Assembly: GCF_001040945.1 (NCBI RefSeq)
Contig: NZ_CP011930.1
Location: forward strand, 3,591,021-3,655,020
Direction of reading: 5' to 3'
DNA length: 64,000 nt
Origin: Herbaspirillum seropedicae
GTDB lineage: Bacteria; Pseudomonadota; Gammaproteobacteria; Burkholderiales; Burkholderiaceae_D
Shown in pieces: positions 55,043 through 64,000 of the stretch (positions are counted from its first letter, which is position 1; each line of letters begins with the position of its first letter). The translations under genes were made by a program, and so were the position numbers. The notes below the pieces were generated by a model. The model worked only from the letters and a program-made list of their open reading frames with translations. It had not been told where the DNA came from and made no database searches.

Positions 55043-58000
55043 TCAGAAGCGCCAGCTGGCCTTGAGCGCCGCCGACTGGTTGATGAAACCGCTGCGGCCC
55101 TCGGCATCCAGGCGCAGCGAAATATCAGCCTCAGTCGTCAGCTGGAAGCGATAGCTGACGCCGGCCTTGAACAACCATGCAGAGCGCGCCGAACCGGGTG
55201 CGGTGAACGCTTGCCCCGGCGTCCCGGCATAGGTCGCCACCAGATCGCCGCGGTCGTTGATGACATCGTAGCTGGCGCCGACATGGGTGCTGATCTGCGA
55301 CGTCGTCGAGAGGGCGTAATTCAAGCGCGTTCCCACGCCCAGCAGCAAAGCCTGGGTGCGCTTGCCCTGCACTGAGAGGCTCAGGTCGCCTGCCCCGCTC
55401 TCCGCATAGGATGGGCTTTGCATGCGGGTGTAGTCGAGTTGCAGGGCAGGTACTACGCTCAATGCTTCACTCAAGGGCAGCGTGTGCGATACGTTTGCGC
55501 CCAGATGCGCGCTCCAGGTGTGATAACGGCTGCTGGCAATGCGATGCAGCCCGCCGAACTGCATCTCACGCGCCAGGCGGTTGCTGTTCCAGCCGGCGTC
55601 AGCCTGCCAGGACAGCGCCAGCTTGCCCAGCGGAACGCTGCCATAGAGGGCCACCAGATTGGATTCGATACGGCTGCGGCTGCCGGCGCCGGTGATGGCG
55701 GTATTGCCGCTGGCGCTGGTGCTGGCGTAGGCGTAGGAAAGGCCGACGCGTCCGCTGTCCCACGCCATCTCGGCGCCCGTGGCCATGCCCCAGGTGCTGG
55801 CGCTGAAACCGGAGTCGCCATCCCGGTCGCCCTGGTTGGTGCGCGATTCGAAGGGCATGAGCCAGACCTGGCGATCACCGCCGGCCTCGCCATAGCCCAG
55901 GCCGCTGCCCGTACCGGTAGCACTGCCGGCGAGGTTGCCGAGGTCGAGGCGGGTGGCGATGACGCGATCGAGCGAGGCCAGGACGCCACGGATGGCGTTG
56001 TCGCTGACGTTTCTGGGCAGGGTCTGGCTGGCGGCGCGCAGCACGCTGGCCGCGTCGGGCAGCCGGCCCAGCGCAGTGACGACCTGGGCCATGTCGGCAC
56101 TGGACGGTTGCTGGATCTGACGGTCCAGTATCGGGGCCACCGTAGCGGCCGCCGTGGCGGCGGCGACAACGCTGGGGATCCTGGCCGCGGGCGCCACTGC
56201 CGGCACCACTGCCGGCGCTGCAGATGCGCTTGGAGCGGCTGTACTGGATGCGGGTGTACCGGAGGCTGGTGCGCTGGCTACCGGTGTGCTCGCAGCAGGT
56301 GTGTTGGACGCAGGCACGCTCACTACCGGCGTGCTTGCAACAGGCGTATTGGACACAGGCACGCTCACTACCGGTGTGCTTGCAGCAGGCGTATTGGACA
56401 CAGGTACGCTCACTAACGGTGTGCTTGCAGCGGATGTATTGGACGCAGGTACGCTCACTACCGGTGTGCTTGCAGCAGGCGTATTGGACGCAGGTGCGCT
56501 CACTACCGGTGTGCTTGCGGCAGGCGTATTGGACGCAGGTGCGCTCACTACCGGTGTGCTTGCAGCAGGCGTATTGGACGCAGGTACGCTCACTACCGGT
56601 GTGCTTGCAGCAGGCGTATTGGACGCAGGTGCGCTCACTACCGGTGTGCTTGCGACAGGTGTACTGGACGCAAGTGCGCTGGCCACCGGTGTGCTGGTCG
56701 TAGCCGTATTCGCTGGCCCTTGAGCCTGCGCCAGCGTATCGAGGACCACCTTGTTGATGCTGACCGCGCTGACGATATCCAGATCCACGGCATTGCTCGC
56801 CACCACGGGCTGGAAGTCGAACAGCACCGAATTGTCGGACACGGCCAGGCGCGGCGCGCTGAGGCTGCCAGCGGTGATGACGCCGGCCAGCCTCTGCCCG
56901 TTGCCCAGGGTCGCGGCCTTGGCCACATCCACGGCCAGCGCAGCGTCCGAGGCGAAGCTGGCCGCACCGGTCACGGCCAGCTTGCCGTATTGGGTGGCGC
57001 TGGCGACCCCTACCGTCAAGATCTGGCCCGCTGTCTGGACATAGGTCGGCAGGCTCAAGGTACCCGCGGCGATGGTGGTGTTGCCGCTGTAGCTGACCGT
57101 GCCGAGCACTCGCAGGGTGCCCTCGCCCTGCTTGACCAGGCTGCCCGGGACGCGACCATCGGCAATGCCGTTGTTGAGCGTGAGATTGAAAGCCTGGGTA
57201 TCGATCCTGCCCGCGCCGTTGATGCTCACTGCATTGTTCAAGGCCAGGTTGTCCGCGGCGGCGCGCAAGGTGACGCCATCGCTCATGGCCAGCCCTCCCG
57301 TGCCAAGGGCCGTGGACGACCCCACGCCCAGCGTGCCGCCCTCCAGGCGGGTGCCTCCCGTGTAGCTGTTGTTGCCCGACAGGGTCAGGCTGCCATCGCC
57401 GGTTTTGACCAGGCTGCCTACGTAGTCGGCGTCGGTCTTTTTCTGGGCGGCGGCAAGATAGACGGCCTGGCCGTTGTAGTTGCCCAGGGCCAGGTTGGCG
57501 GCCGCCACACCGGAGTCGACCGTGAGCATATAGGCCAGGAGCTGGTCCTTGCTCAGCAAGGCGCCGCTGCCGGACTGCTTGAGAATGGCCGCCGCCAGGG
57601 CATTGGCGGCCACGGCCTTGTCGGCGTTCTGGAAGGCGGTCTTGTCTTCTCTCTTGTTGCTGGACTGGTAGGCGGCGTTGAGCTGGGCGCGCGTCTGTAC
57701 CAGCGCCAGGGCTGCATCATAACCGCTGTCGACCTGCGCCTTGACCTGCGCGCTCGCGCTGTCGACGGCAGACTGCAAGGTGCTTGCGGACAGTGCCTGC
57801 CACGCGGCCAACTGCGCCTTGTCTTCGCTCTTGCGCTGGACCAGGGCAGCCTCGGAGATGTCATTGCTCCAGGTATCGGTGCTGCCCGCAGCGATGTTGG
57901 CCTTGAACACACCCAGCAACTGGCCGGGGCCGTAGAGCGCCTTGTTCAGATCCGGCACCCCCCATCCGAACATGCTGTTGGGCGCGTCAGCCGCCCCCGT

Positions 58001-59158
58001 GCCCAGGTGCTTGGCGGTGCTCAGCAGGATGGTACGGATAGCCTGGTTGTCCAGGTCGGGATAGCGCTGCATCAGCACACCCAGCGCCCCGGTGACGTGT
58101 GGCGCCGCCATCGAGGTGCCGGAGGCATTGACCAGGGCGGTGTCGGAGGTGATGTTCAGGCTGGTGATGCCCGAGCCCGGCGCCGACACGCACCAGTACT
58201 TGGCCAGCCCGCACTGGTTGGAAAAACTGGGCAGCATCGAGCTGGTATTGAGGGCGGCCACCGCAATCCAGTTCTGCTCCAGCTCCGGCCTGAAATACGG
58301 CAGCGCCGAGCGGATGTTGACGTTGGCCTTGCTGGCATTGCCGGCGGCCCACACCAGCAGAGTATTGGAGGCTTGCGCCACATCGGCGGCGGCGTCCAGC
58401 CAGCTCTTCTTGCCACCGCCCTGCAGGCGCTGGTAGGCCGCCGCCACGCCGCTGATGCTGCCGAAGTCGTCGCGCGAATCAGGATTGCCCCAACTGCTGT
58501 TGATGGCGCGCACGCCCGCGCTGGCCAGGTTGCCGTAGGCCGCCTTGAAATAGTTGTAGTCCATGTTCACACCATAGACCGAGCTGTCGGTGCCGTTGGT
58601 GTTGGTGATGTAGTAGTCGCTGGCAAAGGCCACGCCCATGATGCCGTCGCCATTCTTGGCCGCCGCAATGGTGCCGGAGACGTGGCTGCCGTGCTTGTCG
58701 TTGAGGGGGCTCAGGGCGCCGGGGACGCTGAAGGCGTCGCCGGCTTTCCAGGCCTGGCTGCCGTCCTGGTACTGGTATCCATCGTTGGCATAGGCGCCGG
58801 TCACGGCCAAGGCCTTGACGTTGCGCCTGGCGAATTCATTGTGGGTCAGCAGCAGTCCCGAATCGACCGCGCCCAGCTTGATCCCCTGTCCGGTGTAACC
58901 CGCCACATAGGCATACTGGGCATTCATCGCGCCCAGGCCCCAGTCGGCCTTGAATTCGGCATGGCCGGTCCACGTGGCCAGGGCGGCGCTGGCGTCGGCG
59001 GTGCTGGCGCCATCGTAGTTCACGTAGCTCTGGGCGCTGGCCGGCGTACCCAGGGCCGGGCCCAGTGTCAGCAATACGGCGGCGTACAAGCCTTGTTTCC
59101 TGAAGACGGCCGACGTCGTCAGCGCGGCATTCTGTGGTGACTTCCTGCTTTTCTTCAT
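55043..59158 (-). CDS. Autotransporter serine protease (S8 subtilase), repeat-containing
   Basis: A 1371-residue type Va secreted protein. Signal peptide about 1-43 (AAVLLTLGPALGTPASA). Subtilase domain about 60-410 with D99 (GAVDSG), H156 (DKHGSHVSG), N274 (AAGN) and S349 (GTSMAAP), a complete catalytic set. Then a beta-helical passenger with autotransporter-associated repeats (SLTLSGNNSYTGGTRLEGGT, TLRVLGTVSYSGNTTIAAGT), a Ser/Pro/Ala/Thr array of about eight 15-residue units (about 820-965), and a C-terminal beta-barrel ending SAALKASWRF. Related to SphB1/EspP-like proteases that process surface proteins. Confidence 0.93.
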   Translation of the reverse strand: MKKSRKSPQNAALTTSAVFRKQGLYAAVLLTLGPALGTPASAQSYVNYDGASTADASAALATWTGHAEFKADWGLGAMNAQYAYVAGYTGQGIKLGAVDSGLLLTHNEFARRNVKALAVTGAYANDGYQYQDGSQAWKAGDAFSVPGALSPLNDKHGSHVSGTIAAAKNGDGIMGVAFASDYYITNTNGTDSSVYGVNMDYNYFKAAYGNLASAGVRAINSSWGNPDSRDDFGSISGVAAAYQRLQGGGKKSWLDAAADVAQASNTLLVWAAGNASKANVNIRSALPYFRPELEQNWIAVAALNTSSMLPSFSNQCGLAKYWCVSAPGSGITSLNITSDTALVNASGTSMAAPHVTGALGVLMQRYPDLDNQAIRTILLSTAKHLGTGAADAPNSMFGWGVPDLNKALYGPGQLLGVFKANIAAGSTDTWSNDISEAALVQRKSEDKAQLAAWQALSASTLQSAVDSASAQVKAQVDSGYDAALALVQTRAQLNAAYQSSNKREDKTAFQNADKAVAANALAAAILKQSGSGALLSKDQLLAYMLTVDSGVAAANLALGNYNGQAVYLAAAQKKTDADYVGSLVKTGDGSLTLSGNNSYTGGTRLEGGTLGVGSSTALGTGGLAMSDGVTLRAAADNLALNNAVSINGAGRIDTQAFNLTLNNGIADGRVPGSLVKQGEGTLRVLGTVSYSGNTTIAAGTLSLPTYVQTAGQILTVGVASATQYGKLAVTGAASFASDAALAVDVAKAATLGNGQRLAGVITAGSLSAPRLAVSDNSVLFDFQPVVASNAVDLDIVSAVSINKVVLDTLAQAQGPANTATTSTPVASALASSTPVASTPVVSAPASNTPAASTPVVSVPASNTPAASTPVVSAPASNTPAASTPVVSAPASNTPAASTPVVSVPASNTSAASTPLVSVPVSNTPAASTPVVSVPVSNTPVASTPVVSVPASNTPAASTPVASAPASGTPASSTAAPSASAAPAVVPAVAPAARIPSVVAAATAAATVAPILDRQIQQPSSADMAQVVTALGRLPDAASVLRAASQTLPRNVSDNAIRGVLASLDRVIATRLDLGNLAGSATGTGSGLGYGEAGGDRQVWLMPFESRTNQGDRDGDSGFSASTWGMATGAEMAWDSGRVGLSYAYASTSASGNTAITGAGSRSRIESNLVALYGSVPLGKLALSWQADAGWNSNRLAREMQFGGLHRIASSRYHTWSAHLGANVSHTLPLSEALSVVPALQLDYTRMQSPSYAESGAGDLSLSVQGKRTQALLLGVGTRLNYALSTTSQISTHVGASYDVINDRGDLVATYAGTPGQAFTAPGSARSAWLFKAGVSYRFQLTTEADISLRLDAEGRSGFINQSAALKASWRF
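56265..56700. repeat. 45-bp tandem repeat array in the autotransporter gene
   Basis: Eight copies of a 45-base unit coding SNTPAASTPVVSVPA, with changes mainly of V/A at two positions, flanked by decayed units. It lies between passenger and beta-domain. Copy number may vary between strains by slippage or recombination without breaking the reading frame, since 45 is a multiple of three. Confidence 0.9.
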
Positions 59159-59243
59159 ATCCTGCTCCTAGGTCGATCGCGTGAAATTAGCCAGGAGACC
59201 GGGAATGATTGCCCGCCTCCGCGCCTGATTTCGCTGCCCTAGG

Positions 59244-59266
59244 AGCCGGTTGATACCGGCTTTTTT
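59244..59266 (+). terminator. Plus-strand terminator upstream of the autotransporter
   Basis: AGCCGGT (59244-59250) and ACCGGCT (59255-59261) form a 7-bp stem with a TGAT loop, followed by six T (59261-59266). There is no plus-strand gene just upstream, since 55043-59158 is coded on the other strand. It would stop antisense transcripts. The remainder of 59159-59520 holds the autotransporter promoter and the terminator at 59465. Confidence 0.65.
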
Positions 59267-59464
59267 GTAGCGACGCAGTGTGGAGGGAAGCCCGCCTTCT
59301 GCACATTGTCTTTTGGTGCTGTCTGCCGTTTGCTCGCAGCAATGTGCAGCCCTCTACAGCGCGTCAGAGCGCGGTGAGCGCAAAAAAGGAAGAAATGACG
59401 AACAGGAAAAAACCGCAATGGCGGTCAAGCCACGAAACGAATTCGATGATCAGATGGCCGCATG

Positions 59465-59500
59465 AAAAACGCCGGCAGCGCACCAAGGCGCTGCCGGCGT
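59465..59500 (-). terminator. Rho-independent terminator of the efflux operon
   Basis: On the minus strand ACGCCGGCAGCGC (59500-59488) pairs perfectly over 13 bp with GCGCTGCCGGCGT (59481-59469), followed by TTTTT. It lies about 20 bases past the stop of the outer-membrane component gene. Confidence 0.9.
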
Positions 59501-59520
59501 GAGGATCGGCCAGGGCGGGC

Positions 59521-60996
59521 TCAGCCCTGCTCGTCAGACCACCCCAGCCCCAGCGCCTTCTGGATGCCCACGAAGCTGCGAGTGAGATTGGCCTCGGCCT
59601 GCAACAGGTTCTGCTGCGCAGTGATCTGCTGGCGCGTGGTGTCGAGCACCTCGATCAGCGTGCCGGTACCCGCCTGGTAGCGTTGCCGAGCCAGCGCCAG
59701 CGCGCGGTCGGCAGACAGCTTGGTGCGTGCGATGGTGGCCACGCTCACGCGGCCATAGCGGAAGCGTGAGAGTGCATCCTCGGCATCGCGCAGTGCCTCC
59801 AGCACGGACTGGCGATACTTCATCTCGGCCTCGTCGCGCACCCGTTCGGCTTGCGTGACCCGCGCCTTGGCGCGACCGAAGTCGAGGAAGTTCCAGCTCA
59901 GCATGGGCGCGCCCAGCGCCGCGAAATCATCCAGGCGCGTCAGGTCCGAAGGATGGGTGCCGCCCAGGCCGATCACACCGAAGAGCTTCAGGCTGGGATA
60001 GCGCGCCGCTTCGGCCTGGCCGATCTTGGCGGTATCGGCGGCCAACGTGCGTTCGGCGGCGCGCACGTCGGGCCGGCGGCGCAGCAGCGATACCGGATCA
60101 CCGACGGCGACCTGCTGAGGCGGCAGCGGTACCGGGACGGTCGCCGCCAGCTCGCCGTCCAGCGTGCCGGGTTCCTGCCCCAGCAGCGTAGCCAGCTGGT
60201 TGAGGTAGGCATCGCGGTCGGCCTGCAATGGGACCAGGTCGGCGCGGCTGGCGTCGAGCTGGTTCTGGATGCGCAACTGGTCCAGCGAAGACGCGGTGCC
60301 GCGTTCGACGCGCTGGCCAGTCAGTTGCAGCATCTGCTCCTGCGCCTGTACCGCTTGCTGGCCCAGCGCCAGGCGCTGCTGGCGATCACGCAGGCTGATG
60401 TAGGCGTTGGCGACTTCAGCGGCCAGGCTCACCTGCACGTCGGCCAGCGAGGCCTGCGCCGCATCGGCGGTGGCCGTGGCGGCCTGCACGGCGCGGCGAC
60501 GGCCGCCAAAGAGATCGATCTCCCAACTGGCGTCAAAGCCCAGGCTATAGAGGTTGGCGCTGGTCGGCGAGCCATTGCCGGAGCTGGCGCCGCCGGTCAG
60601 CGCGCCGAGGTTGGCCGGTGGCAGGCGCGCGTGCCCTGCCAGCGCCGAGGCGCCTACGCTGGGCGCAGCGTTGGCCTGCTCCAGCGCCAGCCCGGCGCGC
60701 GATTGCTGCAGGCGGGCGCGGGCAATGCCCAGATTGGGATTGGCCTGCAAGGCGCGCTCGATGAGGCTGGTCAGCTGGGCGTCACCCAGGCCTTGCCACC
60801 ATTGGTTGATCGGCGCGGTAGTAGTGGCGCTGTCGCCGCCGCGCACGAACTGGCCGCCGTGCGCGGCTTGCGGCGCAGCCTCGGGCGGGCCAGCGTAGTC
60901 GGGGCCGAGGGCGCAGCCGGCCAGCAGCGCGGCCGCCGCCAGGGCGATCAGGCGCGCGGCCGGGAAGGAAGAAGAGGTCTTGTCCATGTTGATCAT
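59521..60996 (-). CDS. Outer-membrane efflux lipoprotein (NodT/OprM family)
   Basis: A 491-residue TolC-fold channel. Lipobox ALLAGC with C28 follows a short leader. Two outer-membrane-factor repeats are seen: WWQGLGDAQLTSLIERALQA with NLGIARARLQQSRAGLAL, and LGAPMLSWNFLDFGRAKARV; FDASWEIDLFGGRRRAVQAA is characteristic. ATG 60996 overlaps the upstream MFS stop (TGATG), so translation is coupled; MDK at 60987 is an alternative start. Third part of an EmrAB-type tripartite pump. Confidence 0.92.
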   Translation of the reverse strand: MINMDKTSSSFPAARLIALAAAALLAGCALGPDYAGPPEAAPQAAHGGQFVRGGDSATTTAPINQWWQGLGDAQLTSLIERALQANPNLGIARARLQQSRAGLALEQANAAPSVGASALAGHARLPPANLGALTGGASSGNGSPTSANLYSLGFDASWEIDLFGGRRRAVQAATATADAAQASLADVQVSLAAEVANAYISLRDRQQRLALGQQAVQAQEQMLQLTGQRVERGTASSLDQLRIQNQLDASRADLVPLQADRDAYLNQLATLLGQEPGTLDGELAATVPVPLPPQQVAVGDPVSLLRRRPDVRAAERTLAADTAKIGQAEAARYPSLKLFGVIGLGGTHPSDLTRLDDFAALGAPMLSWNFLDFGRAKARVTQAERVRDEAEMKYRQSVLEALRDAEDALSRFRYGRVSVATIARTKLSADRALALARQRYQAGTGTLIEVLDTTRQQITAQQNLLQAEANLTRSFVGIQKALGLGWSDEQG

Positions 60997-62564
60997 CAAT
61001 GAGAAGCCACCGGTGCGGCATGGGTCGGCAAGGGGCGCAGGAACAGCACCAGCGGAGTCACGCAGAGAATGGCCACGCCCAGCATCCAGAACAGGTCGGC
61101 ATAGGTCATGGTCAGCGCCTGCGACTGGATGGTCGCGCCCATGAGCTGGAGCGCGACATCCTGGCCGCCCAGCAGATGGCCTTGCGCAGTCATGCTGGAC
61201 TGCACCAGGTCGGAATTGGCGTTGAGGCTTTCTTCCAGGCGGCGGCTGTGCAGCCACAGGCGCTGGTCCTGGATCACGGCGATGGCGGCCAGCGCCAGCG
61301 AGCCACCGAGATTGCGCGCGGCGCTGTAGAGGCCGGAGGCGTCGCCCGCCTGCGAGGGCGGCACCGAGCGGATCGCCGCCTGGTTCAGGAACAGCATGGC
61401 CAGCACCGTCCCGACCCCGCGCATCAGTTGCGAGGCCACGAAGGAGCCGCCATAGGAAAGCGGGCTCAGGTCGGTCTCGATGAAGGCTGACGCGGCCAGC
61501 AGCAGAAAGCCCGTGCCGACGGCAATGCGGATGTCCACCAGCCGCATCAGCAAGGGCGTGAAGGGCATCATCAGGATCATCGGCACGCCGGAAAGCAGCA
61601 CGATCCAGCCCGATTGCAGGGAGTTGTAGCCGGCGATGCCGGAGAGGAACTGCGGGATCACGTAGGCCGTGCCATACAGCGCCACACCGACGATCATGGC
61701 CATCATCACCACCGAGCCGAACTGGCGGTCACGCAGCAGCCGCAGCTGGATCACCGGATGGCGTGCCCGCACCTGGCCGATGGCCAGCAGGATGAAGCCC
61801 AGCACGGACGTGGCGGCCAGCCAGCGGATGTCGGGCGAAGAGAACCACTGCTCGCGCTCGCCCTCTTCCAGCACCACCGTGAGCCCGCCCAGCCCCAGCG
61901 CCAGGCCGGCGATGCCGAACCAGTCGGCCTCGGCCAGTTGCTCGAACTTGGGACGCTCGTAGGGAATGGCCACCAGCAGCAAGGTGATGAGGGCCGCACC
62001 CACCGGCAGGTTGATGAAGAAGGCGTAGTGCCAACTGACGTTCTCGGTCAGCCAACCGCCCATCACCGGCCCCAATACCGGGCCAAGAATGGCGGTCGCA
62101 CCGAACATGGCGTTGCCGACCGGCTGCTGGGAGCGCGGCAGGCGAGTGGCGATGATGGTCATGGCGGTCGGGATCAGCGCACCGCCGGTGAAGCCCTGCC
62201 CGACCCGGCCCACGATCATCATCGGCAGCGTGGTCGACAGGCCGCACAGCACCGAGAACAAGGTGAACAGGCTGGCGGCGGTCAGCAGCAGCACGCGCAG
62301 GCCCAGCAGCCGCTCCAGCCAGGCCGACATGGGGATGATGACGATCTCGGCCACCAGGTAGGCGGTGGCGATCCAGGTGCCTTCGGTGCCGGAGGCGCCG
62401 ATCTCGCCCTGGATGGTGGGTAGCGAAGAATTGACGATGGAGATGTCCAGCGTGGCCATCAATGCGCCCAGCGTGCCGGCCGCGACCGCCAGCCAGGCGG
62501 CGGCGTCGGCTTTCTCGCCGTTGGCCCCGGCAGCGGCCATGGGCTTGGCGGGAGCGCTGCTCAC
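60996..62564 (-). CDS. DHA2-family MFS multidrug transporter (EmrB-like)
   Basis: A 522-residue, 14-helix proton antiporter: LGALMATLDISIVNSSLPTI (motif D1), WLERLLGLRVLLLTAASLFT, and GGALIPTAMTIIATRLP with GPVLGPVMGGWLTENVSWHY (motif C) are DHA2/EmrB hallmarks. It exports drugs or toxic organics through the adaptor and outer-membrane channel. Overlaps the EmrA-like gene by 4 bases and the channel gene by 3. Confidence 0.94.
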   Translation of the reverse strand: MSSAPAKPMAAAGANGEKADAAAWLAVAAGTLGALMATLDISIVNSSLPTIQGEIGASGTEGTWIATAYLVAEIVIIPMSAWLERLLGLRVLLLTAASLFTLFSVLCGLSTTLPMMIVGRVGQGFTGGALIPTAMTIIATRLPRSQQPVGNAMFGATAILGPVLGPVMGGWLTENVSWHYAFFINLPVGAALITLLLVAIPYERPKFEQLAEADWFGIAGLALGLGGLTVVLEEGEREQWFSSPDIRWLAATSVLGFILLAIGQVRARHPVIQLRLLRDRQFGSVVMMAMIVGVALYGTAYVIPQFLSGIAGYNSLQSGWIVLLSGVPMILMMPFTPLLMRLVDIRIAVGTGFLLLAASAFIETDLSPLSYGGSFVASQLMRGVGTVLAMLFLNQAAIRSVPPSQAGDASGLYSAARNLGGSLALAAIAVIQDQRLWLHSRRLEESLNANSDLVQSSMTAQGHLLGGQDVALQLMGATIQSQALTMTYADLFWMLGVAILCVTPLVLFLRPLPTHAAPVASH

Positions 62565-63754
62565 TGCGGCTCCTTGCGTGTGGCGTTGGCCTCACTGCTG
62601 CGCTCGCGCAGGTCGCGCAACTCGTCCTTGGCGGCGATGGTGTTGACCTCCACCGTCACCGACAAGCCGGCGACGAAAGCGCGGGTCTCCTCGGGGGTGG
62701 CGTCGATGGCCACGCGCACCGGCACGCGCTGGACGATCTTGGTGAAATTGCCGGTGGCGTTCTGTGGCGGCAGCAGCGAGAACTGCGCGCCAGTCCCCGG
62801 CGAGAGGCTTTCCACATGGCCGTGGAATTCCACGCCCGGCAAGGCATCGACCTTGATGATGGCAGGCTGGCCGATGCGCATGATACCGATCTGGGTTTCC
62901 TTGAAGTTGGCCGAGACGTAGAAGCGGGTCGGCACCACGGTCATCATGCGCGTACCGGGCGAGACGAACTGGCCGACGCGCACCTGCTTGTCGCCGATGC
63001 GGCCATCGACGCTGGCGCGGATCTCGGTATAGCCGAGGTTGACGCTGGCAGCGTCGTACTGGGCCTTGGCCGTCTCACCCTGGGCTTGCGCCTGGCGCAC
63101 CTGGGCCTGCAGCGAGCGCACCCGCAGCTGGGCGGCGTCAAGCGCGGCGCGGCGGGCAGCCACAGTGCTGCGCGCCTGGGCCTGCTGGTTGTGCAGGGTG
63201 GTCAGGCGTTCGCGGGTCTCGGCGCCGGAGGCGGCCAGGGGCGTGTAGCGCTCCACCTCGGCCGTGGCAAAGCGGGCATCCTCGTCGGCAGCGGCCAATT
63301 GTGCCTTGGCCTGGGCGATGGCGGCCTGCTGTTCGGCCAGTTGGGCGTTGGCGGCTTCTTCGCTGGCGGCGGCGGCGTCGATCTGGGCCTTGGCCTGGGC
63401 GGCCTGCGCCGAATAATCGCGGGCGTCGATGCGCACCAGCGGCTGGCCCGCCTTGACGATCTGGTTGTCAGCCACCAGCACCTGGTCGACATAGCCGCTG
63501 ACCTTGGAGGACACCGTCACGCTGTCTGCCTGGACGAAGGCATCGTTGGTGCTTTCCAGATACTTGCCGCGGAACTGGTAGTACAGTACCCAGGCCGCCA
63601 CGATCACCAGCACGACCACCAGCAAGGCGCGCAGGATGAAACGGGCGCGCGGATTCATGCGTTTTTTGGGGGCGCTGCCCTGCTTGTCGTCCGAGCGTGG
63701 CGCATCGGCCTGGTCCGGCTCGGCCGGGGTCTGGTGAGGAGTGGCGTCTGTCAT
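62561..63754 (-). CDS. Membrane fusion protein (EmrA/HlyD family)
   Basis: A 397-residue adaptor: cytoplasmic N-terminus, one helix (about 38-60), a lipoyl domain (VSSKVSGYVDQVLVADNQIV), a long coiled-coil hairpin rich in Ala/Gln (about 105-215, including AQLAEQQAAIAQAKAQLAAA) and a beta-barrel with GYTEIRASVDGRIGDKQVRV style sequence. First gene of the efflux operon; 112 bases separate it from the divergent MarR-type gene, which is the likely repressor. Confidence 0.94.
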   Translation of the reverse strand: MTDATPHQTPAEPDQADAPRSDDKQGSAPKKRMNPRARFILRALLVVVLVIVAAWVLYYQFRGKYLESTNDAFVQADSVTVSSKVSGYVDQVLVADNQIVKAGQPLVRIDARDYSAQAAQAKAQIDAAAASEEAANAQLAEQQAAIAQAKAQLAAADEDARFATAEVERYTPLAASGAETRERLTTLHNQQAQARSTVAARRAALDAAQLRVRSLQAQVRQAQAQGETAKAQYDAASVNLGYTEIRASVDGRIGDKQVRVGQFVSPGTRMMTVVPTRFYVSANFKETQIGIMRIGQPAIIKVDALPGVEFHGHVESLSPGTGAQFSLLPPQNATGNFTKIVQRVPVRVAIDATPEETRAFVAGLSVTVEVNTIAAKDELRDLRERSSEANATRKEPQ

Positions 63755-63807
63755 TTTTTATCCTAGTGTCGGGGCAAGCCTTGGCAGGAATGCGCTTCAG
63801 TTTTGAT

Positions 63808-63852
63808 CCGTTTCAACGAAACGGCAATTTAATGAGGTACCATATGATATGG
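63808..63852. promoter_or_regulatory. Two palindromes in the emrAB/MarR divergent promoter
   Basis: CCGTTTC-AAC-GAAACGG (63808-63824) and CCATAT-G-ATATGG (63840-63852) are both perfect inverted repeats, 15 bases apart, within the 112-base divergent region. The second ends 14 bases before the MarR ATG. MarR dimers bind such short A/T-centred palindromes, so one or both are probable operators controlling the pump and the regulator. Confidence 0.6.
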
Positions 63853-63866
63853 CACAAGGAAAAACC

Positions 63867-64000
63867 ATGTCTACTCCATTTACATCCGATCACACCGCCG
63901 CCGCCGATGCGCTGCGCGATTTCTATGTGCGCTCGCATCGCACGCTGGACAAGCTCATGGCCGGCGAAGGGGCTTCCCTGGCGCGTAACAAGATGCTTGG
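63867..64000 (+). CDS. MarR family regulator, N-terminal fragment, cut by window edge
   Basis: Only 44 complete codons are present. The translation begins MSTPFTSDHTAAADALRDFY and continues VRSHRTLDKLMAGEGASLAR, then NKML. The pattern RxxxxLDxLMAGEGxSLAR is the first helices of MarR/EmrR regulators of efflux pumps. It is divergent from the emrAB-type operon and probably represses it, with release by the pump substrate. Confidence 0.8.
   Translation, partial: MSTPFTSDHTAAADALRDFYVRSHRTLDKLMAGEGASLARNKML

Noticed and set aside
56720..59140. 806-residue plus-strand open frame
   Set aside because: Antisense of the autotransporter passenger, whose catalytic residues are intact on the minus strand.

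Overview
The window is high-GC, gene-dense DNA that looks like a betaproteobacterial chromosome of the family Oxalobacteraceae, closest in my judgement to Herbaspirillum. This rests on the isc cluster type, the kdgD/garD galactarate genes, the zinc loci and protein style; no database search was run. Both edges cut genes: a response regulator at the left and a MarR-type regulator at the right.

Layout. 1-3482: a truncated response regulator, then a DUF1800/DUF1501 exported pair. 3543-5201: a lower-GC islet with a frameshifted DUF6988 gene and two unknown membrane-anchored proteins. 5238-11751: the iron-sulfur cluster operon iscR-iscS-iscU-iscA-hscB-(lysE-type exporter)-hscA-fdx-iscX on the minus strand, with an IscR-type promoter and an apparent internal terminator just before hscB. 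12056-20525: hexarate (galactarate/glucarate) catabolism: FadR-type regulator, kdgD, a chemoreceptor, a lactonase-like propeller protein, garD and an MFS transporter. 20917-24125: a permease and the selenium pair selD-selU. 24398-24729: two tRNA-Asn genes. 24858-29466: aromatic/aspartate aminotransferase, uvrB and a divergent uracil-DNA-glycosylase-like protein. 29480-33849: Cache-domain chemoreceptor, small DUF3563-like protein, LysR regulator, monooxygenase-like protein.

33926-40478: two divergent zinc-uptake loci, a ZnuABC-type transporter (minus) and a ZrgA-like DUF2796/ABC/DUF3299 operon (plus), back to back across a region with palindromes that fit Zur operators. 40535-41270: five tandem degenerate copies of a non-coding unit with paired, inverted DnaA-box-like motifs; this is the most unusual structure in the window. 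41593-44212: small metabolic and unknown genes plus a pyrimidine-rich low-complexity tract. 44662-52694: a dipeptide/oligopeptide ABC operon ending in two M20 metallopeptidases, controlled by a divergent LysR gene (52990-53901). 54051-59158: an adaptor-like lipoprotein and a 1371-residue S8 autotransporter with a 45-bp repeat array. 59521-63754: an EmrAB/OMF tripartite efflux operon divergent from the truncated MarR gene.

Recurring structure: an intergenic repeat with CCGTTCG ends occurs at 24202, 33332 and, as a half copy, inside the peptide operon at 51091.
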